Source: JAKPQD01 sp029572965 (GTDB lineage Bacteria > Bacteroidota > Bacteroidia > Bacteroidales > DTGW01). Taken from it: a DNA stretch of 44,104 bases. The translations under genes were made by a program, and so were the position numbers. The stretch lies in the NCBI GenBank assembly GCA_035374585.1, contig DAOSPF010000026.1, positions 1-44,104 on the forward strand. The letters are read 5' to 3'. Under the pieces are notes generated by a model that had not been told where the DNA came from, did no database searches, and worked only from the letters and a program-made list of their open reading frames with translations. Position 1 is the stretch's first letter, and each line of letters opens with the position of its first letter. This document shows, one piece after another, positions 41,280 to 44,104 of the stretch.

Positions 41280-42608
41280 TTATTTATTTGAAAAAAGCAT
41301 TTTTTTATCTACCACCTTCACAACATCACCATCCTTCAGTTTGCGGGATACTGCACTATAAGGGGCAACCACTACTTTATCTTTTTCAGACAAACCGGCT
41401 AAAATTTCTATAAAATTGTTATCCTGAATCCCCGTCTTAACTTTCTTCAGCTTGACTATCGATTGGCCGTTCAAAACAAAAACAGCTTCCTTGCTGTCAA
41501 TTTCTTTTTCTTCTTTTTTCTTTGTTTTATCATCATTATTTTGCATTGCCGAATCCGATCTTGAGGTAATTGCTTCAATTGGTACTGACAATACGTTAGT
41601 ACGATACTCTGTTTGGATATCAACATTGGCAGTCATCCCGGGTCTAAAAGGATATTTGCGGTCAGCATTAATAAGGTCTTTATATGACTCTGGCAGCATC
41701 AATATTTTTACTTCAAATGAAGTCACCTGGTCAGACATAGCACTGGATGACGAACTCGCCGAATTGGCAATTTCTGATACTACCCCTTTAAACTTATTCC
41801 CTAAAAAGGCATCTACTTCAATAATGGCGGTATCATTAACAGCAACACGCACAATATCGTTTTCGTTTACTTCAACCTTTACTTCCATTTTGTTCAGGTC
41901 GGCTACCCGCATCAGCTCAGTACCTGCCATCATTTCAGTACCAACAACACGTTCGCCTTTCTCGACATTTAAACGGGTGACAATACCAGTCATCGGAGCA
42001 TAAATAGAAGTTTTGTAAAGGTTTTCTTCTGCTTCGGTAAGGCTGGCTTCTGCGCTTTTTAGGTTGTATTTTGATGATTGAACATTTTTTTCTGCCGCTA
42101 AAAGTTCGGCTTTATTTGATTCAAAATCAGTTTTTGCCGTTTCCCACTCGTGCTGGGATATAGCCTTTTGTTCCCAAAGTTTTTCGTTACGCTCATAGTT
42201 TAGCTTAGATTTGTTAAATAGTGCTTCGACCTGCATTTTACGGGCTTCAGCGTTTTCAAGACCGGCCTTGGCAGAATTGACAACAGCTGTAGCCCTGTCT
42301 CTGGCCGAAATATAAATGTTAGGTTTTATTTTTAACATTAATTGGCCTTTTTCAACTTTTTGCCCCTCTTCTACATATACTTCAATTATTTCACCCGAAA
42401 CATCAGCACTGATTTTTACTTCTGTTTCCGGTTCTATTTTGCCATTTGCAGTCACCAATTCATATATCGTCCGTTTTTTTACCTCTTCAACAGCAACTTC
42501 AACAGGCTTTTCTTTTCCTATCAATCCGGCTTTGCGTCCAACTATAGCAATAAGTATTAAAAAAATAACAATTGATAATAGTATCCAGTTTTTTTTCGAC
42601 ATATTCAT
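41280..42608 (-). CDS. HlyD/MacA-like periplasmic adaptor (RND/ABC efflux)
   Basis: A 442-residue membrane-fusion protein. An N-terminal anchor (WILLSIVIFLILIAIVGR) is followed by the lipoyl-like half (VTANGKIEPETEVKISADVSGEIIEVYVEEGQKVEKGQLMLKI), a long alpha-hairpin (about 112-205) and the second half (LYKTSIYAPMTGIVTRLNVEKGERVVGT). Then come the beta-barrel domain with DLNKMEVKVEVNENDIVRV, PGMTANVDIQT and the membrane-proximal domain. It would link an inner-membrane pump to an outer-membrane channel. No pump or TolC-like gene is adjacent here; downstream is tsaB. The frame is open to 42692, but ATG 42608 (MNMSKKNW, or MSKK at 42602) fits the family better and clears the divergent gene. Confidence 0.9.
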   Translation of the reverse strand: MNMSKKNWILLSIVIFLILIAIVGRKAGLIGKEKPVEVAVEEVKKRTIYELVTANGKIEPETEVKISADVSGEIIEVYVEEGQKVEKGQLMLKIKPNIYISARDRATAVVNSAKAGLENAEARKMQVEALFNKSKLNYERNEKLWEQKAISQHEWETAKTDFESNKAELLAAEKNVQSSKYNLKSAEASLTEAEENLYKTSIYAPMTGIVTRLNVEKGERVVGTEMMAGTELMRVADLNKMEVKVEVNENDIVRVAVNDTAIIEVDAFLGNKFKGVVSEIANSASSSSSAMSDQVTSFEVKILMLPESYKDLINADRKYPFRPGMTANVDIQTEYRTNVLSVPIEAITSRSDSAMQNNDDKTKKKEEKEIDSKEAVFVLNGQSIVKLKKVKTGIQDNNFIEILAGLSEKDKVVVAPYSAVSRKLKDGDVVKVVDKKMLFSNK

Positions 42609-42679
42609 GTTTTTGTGCTTAAAATAGTCAACGAAAATAAAAAGAAATATGTTCTTTTGTTCTAAATTCTTCTTAATTT

Positions 42680-43405
42680 TTGAAAAAGGCATTACATATC
42701 ATCTCAGACATTGGGTTGGTCGAAATTATCAAACGTCGCCAAAACAGGCGTATTATTGTCAAATCGGGCAACCATCAGGTCTGCCTGAGAGTCAGTGTCC
42801 CTTATTATGTTTCGTTTGATGAAGCCCTTGGTTTTGTCCATAAAAATATTGATACAATACGTAATAAACTCATCAACCTCAAAAGCCATTCTATAATACC
42901 TGCTGTTATAAATGAAGGTTTCAATTATAAAAATGCCTTTTTTTCGGTTAAAATCGAAAGAGTTTTACCATTATCACCGAAAAAAGAAGTTGAGCTTTGT
43001 CAGAATGGCCGCGAATATATCATCAGAGTGGATGAAAAATTAGATTTGCAGAATGAAAAGATGCAGGAAAAATTACTTTTTTATTTTGAGAAGATTATCC
43101 GCAAAGAAGCTAAGCAGTATCTGCCAGATAGGCTAAAACAACTTTCAGCATTACATAACATCCCTTTTCACAGTGTCAAAATCAACAATGCCCGTACCCG
43201 GTGGGGCAGTTGTTCTTCAAATAACCAGATAAACCTTACACTAAAGCTTATGCTTTTGCCTGCACACCTTATAGATTATGTATTATTGCATGAGTTAGCC
43301 CATGTAGTACATAAAAACCACAGTCCAAAATTTTGGGCTTTTTTGTCAAGTTTGACAGATGATATTTTGCAAAAAAGAAATGAATTAAAAAAGTATAATT
43401 TATAA
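42680..43405 (+). CDS. YgjP-like (DUF45) M48-type metallopeptidase
   Basis: A 241-residue zinc-protease-like protein. Diagnostic parts: VKINNARTRWGSCSSNNQINLTLKLMLLP (about 166-194) and LLHELAHVVHKNHSPKFWAFL, with zinc ligands His204 and His208, catalytic Glu205, and His214 as the third ligand candidate. The N-terminal half has VEIIKRRQNRRIIVKSGNHQVCLRVSVP. The start is a TTG (42680); a second TTG at 42716 is possible. There is no ATG before residue 128, so a TTG start is needed. It is divergent from the adaptor gene, with 71 bp between the starts. Function and substrate are not known. Confidence 0.87.
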   Translation: MKKALHIISDIGLVEIIKRRQNRRIIVKSGNHQVCLRVSVPYYVSFDEALGFVHKNIDTIRNKLINLKSHSIIPAVINEGFNYKNAFFSVKIERVLPLSPKKEVELCQNGREYIIRVDEKLDLQNEKMQEKLLFYFEKIIRKEAKQYLPDRLKQLSALHNIPFHSVKINNARTRWGSCSSNNQINLTLKLMLLPAHLIDYVLLHELAHVVHKNHSPKFWAFLSSLTDDILQKRNELKKYNL

Positions 43406-43523
43406 AATATTGATTATTAATAAGTTACTATATTGCTATGACAAATTGTTAAAAAAATATAATAAAAAAATTGCCTTTTAAAAAAAAAATATGAAATTTG
43501 TTTTCACAATTATCTATTTCAAT

Positions 43524-43531
43524 TATTTTTG
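43524..43531 (+). promoter_or_regulatory. -7 box of the small lipoprotein gene
   Basis: TATTTTTG fits TAnnTTTG exactly, 24 bp before the ATG. A TTTG at 43497-43500 is 23 nt upstream, slightly more than the usual 19-21. Confidence 0.55.
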
Positions 43532-43555
43532 CAACGTTATTAAATTTAAAAACTA

Positions 43556-43777
43556 ATGAAAAAGTTATTTTTGTTATCAGTTGTTGCAGGATTAGTAATC
43601 ACTGCATGTGGACCAAGTGCTGAAGAACGTGAAGCACAAAGAATCGCTGACTCTACAAGACAAGCTGACTCTATTGCTGCAGTTGAAGCTGCACAAAAAG
43701 CTCAAGCTGACTCTATTGCTGCTGCTGCTGACAGCGCTGCTAAAGCTGCTGAAGCTGCTAAAGGCAAAAAGAAATAA
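43556..43777 (+). CDS. Tiny Ala/Asp-rich lipoprotein with ADSIAA repeats
   Basis: A 73-residue lipoprotein. The lipobox is VITAC (Cys18) after MKKLFLLSVVAGLV. The mature part, about 55 residues, is Ala-rich with repeated ADSIAA(V/A)-type words (QADSIAAVEAA, QADSIAAAADSAAKAAEAAKG) and a basic end KGKKK. It is expected to be one long helix, like Braun-type Lpp, though no family match is known to me. Codon use is strongly biased to GCT, and the gene has its own promoter and a near-perfect terminator, so it is probably abundant. The C-terminal lysines could contact peptidoglycan or outer-membrane lipid phosphates; that is inference. Confidence 0.85.
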   Translation: MKKLFLLSVVAGLVITACGPSAEEREAQRIADSTRQADSIAAVEAAQKAQADSIAAAADSAAKAAEAAKGKKK

Positions 43778-43800
43778 TTCTGGTAGAGCAGAAAAAACAA

Positions 43801-43826
43801 AGGAGTGCAAAAGCACTCCTTTTTTT
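43801..43826. terminator. Bidirectional terminator between the lipoprotein and HTH genes
   Basis: AGGAGTGC, loop AAAA, GCACTCCT, then six or more T; on the other strand the stem is followed by TTTGTTTTTT. It ends the lipoprotein gene on the plus strand and the convergent HTH gene on the minus strand. Confidence 0.9.
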
Positions 43827-43831
43827 ATATT

Positions 43832-44041
43832 TTAATTGGCTTTAATTTTTTTCTCTGTACTGGTGCTGTTTTCCTGATCGATAGCAACCACCTCCTGCCA
43901 GTTATCCCCTCTTTTGATACGCGTTATTTGCATTTCGCTAACGCAAAACATTTTGGCAATTAACTTTTGTTTTACTCCCCGCTGTAACATTGATTTTATC
44001 AAGGCAACTTCATCTGTTTTCAGTTTTGAATAAGTAACCAC
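43832..44041 (-). CDS. Small helix-turn-helix protein
   Basis: A 69-residue protein starting at GTG. The centre is a homeodomain-like or resolvase-like HTH: KTDEVALIKSMLQRGVKQKLIAKMFCVSEMQITRIKRGDNWQEV, with turn around residues 30-40 and the recognition helix EMQITRIKRG. The end is charged and unstructured. A -7 box (TATCTTTG, minus strand 44090-44083) lies 42 bp upstream of the GTG, and the bidirectional terminator follows. Proteins of this pattern often accompany mobile elements or serve as small regulators; the target is unknown. Confidence 0.65.
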   Translation of the reverse strand: MVTYSKLKTDEVALIKSMLQRGVKQKLIAKMFCVSEMQITRIKRGDNWQEVVAIDQENSTSTEKKIKAN

Positions 44042-44082
44042 TTTTCCTTTTTTCCCGACTTTGACGGTTTGATTTTATAAAA

Positions 44083-44090
44083 CAAAGATA
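44083..44090 (-). promoter_or_regulatory. -7 box of the HTH gene
   Basis: TATCTTTG on the minus strand matches TAnnTTTG exactly. The expected -33 box lies beyond the right edge of the window. Confidence 0.55.
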
Positions 44091-44104
44091 TTCAAATAGT
44101 TATT

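Overview
The window is a 44 kb piece of a low-GC chromosome from a Bacteroidetes (Bacteroidota) bacterium. The evidence is a SusC/SusD pair, two proteins with type IX secretion (T9SS) C-terminal sorting domains, a GldA-type ATPase, promoters of the TTTG-N19-21-TAnnTTTG class, and the near absence of Shine-Dalgarno sites. A flavodiiron protein with a complete di-iron site suggests an anaerobic or microaerobic life. Nothing marks the window as phage or plasmid. It is mostly housekeeping and envelope genes, with interspersed non-coding repeats.

Layout. 1-335: structured non-coding DNA. 336-2690: a secreted TPR protein (minus), an ECF sigma factor and a small membrane protein. 2731-11861: a dispersed envelope-transport cluster of a LolA-like periplasmic carrier, an FtsX-type permease, an esterase, a hybrid histidine kinase, a 5' remnant of a further permease, a second intact FtsX-type permease, a LolD/MacB-type ATPase, a DUF559 nuclease flanked by GC-rich hairpin repeats, and an outer-membrane beta-barrel whose N-terminus runs through another copy of that repeat. 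11958-14519: a Lys-C-like serine protease exported by T9SS. 14521-15304 (minus): a solitary GroES-like protein and an ATP-cone-like protein, separated by a terminator whose stem overlaps a second possible pairing with the GroES start. 15693-23238: a DUF418 membrane protein, a SpoIIE-type phosphatase, an M23-LysM peptidase, an S41 protease, a lone CheW and a LOG-family protein. 23247-25016 (minus): GldA-like ATPase and a double universal stress protein. 25488-31272: SusC, SusD and a CBM9-like T9SS protein. 31430-35503: flavodiiron protein, a glycogen-synthase N-domain protein and GlmS. 35508-42608 (minus): DUF2461, tRNA-Arg(CCT), pstSCAB, TsaB and an HlyD/MacA-like adaptor. 42680-44104: a YgjP-like metallopeptidase, a tiny Ala/Asp-rich lipoprotein and a small HTH protein.

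The most interesting material is outside the standard genes. (i) The ABC, LolA-like carrier and barrel set looks like a three-compartment trafficking system, analogous in parts to the RND + DUF1329 + DUF1302 sets of proteobacteria. (ii) Hairpin repeats with a shared TAGGGGGTGG-like tail bracket the DUF559 gene, extend two reading frames and also occur as an inverted pair inside the pst operon. (iii) A structured AT-rich intergenic element is present in two clear copies, with compensatory changes in its stem, and perhaps a third. (iv) The leader of the GroES-like gene can form two competing pairings. (v) Phrase-like short direct repeats fill many intergenic gaps. All functional statements come from reading motifs by eye; no database search was possible.
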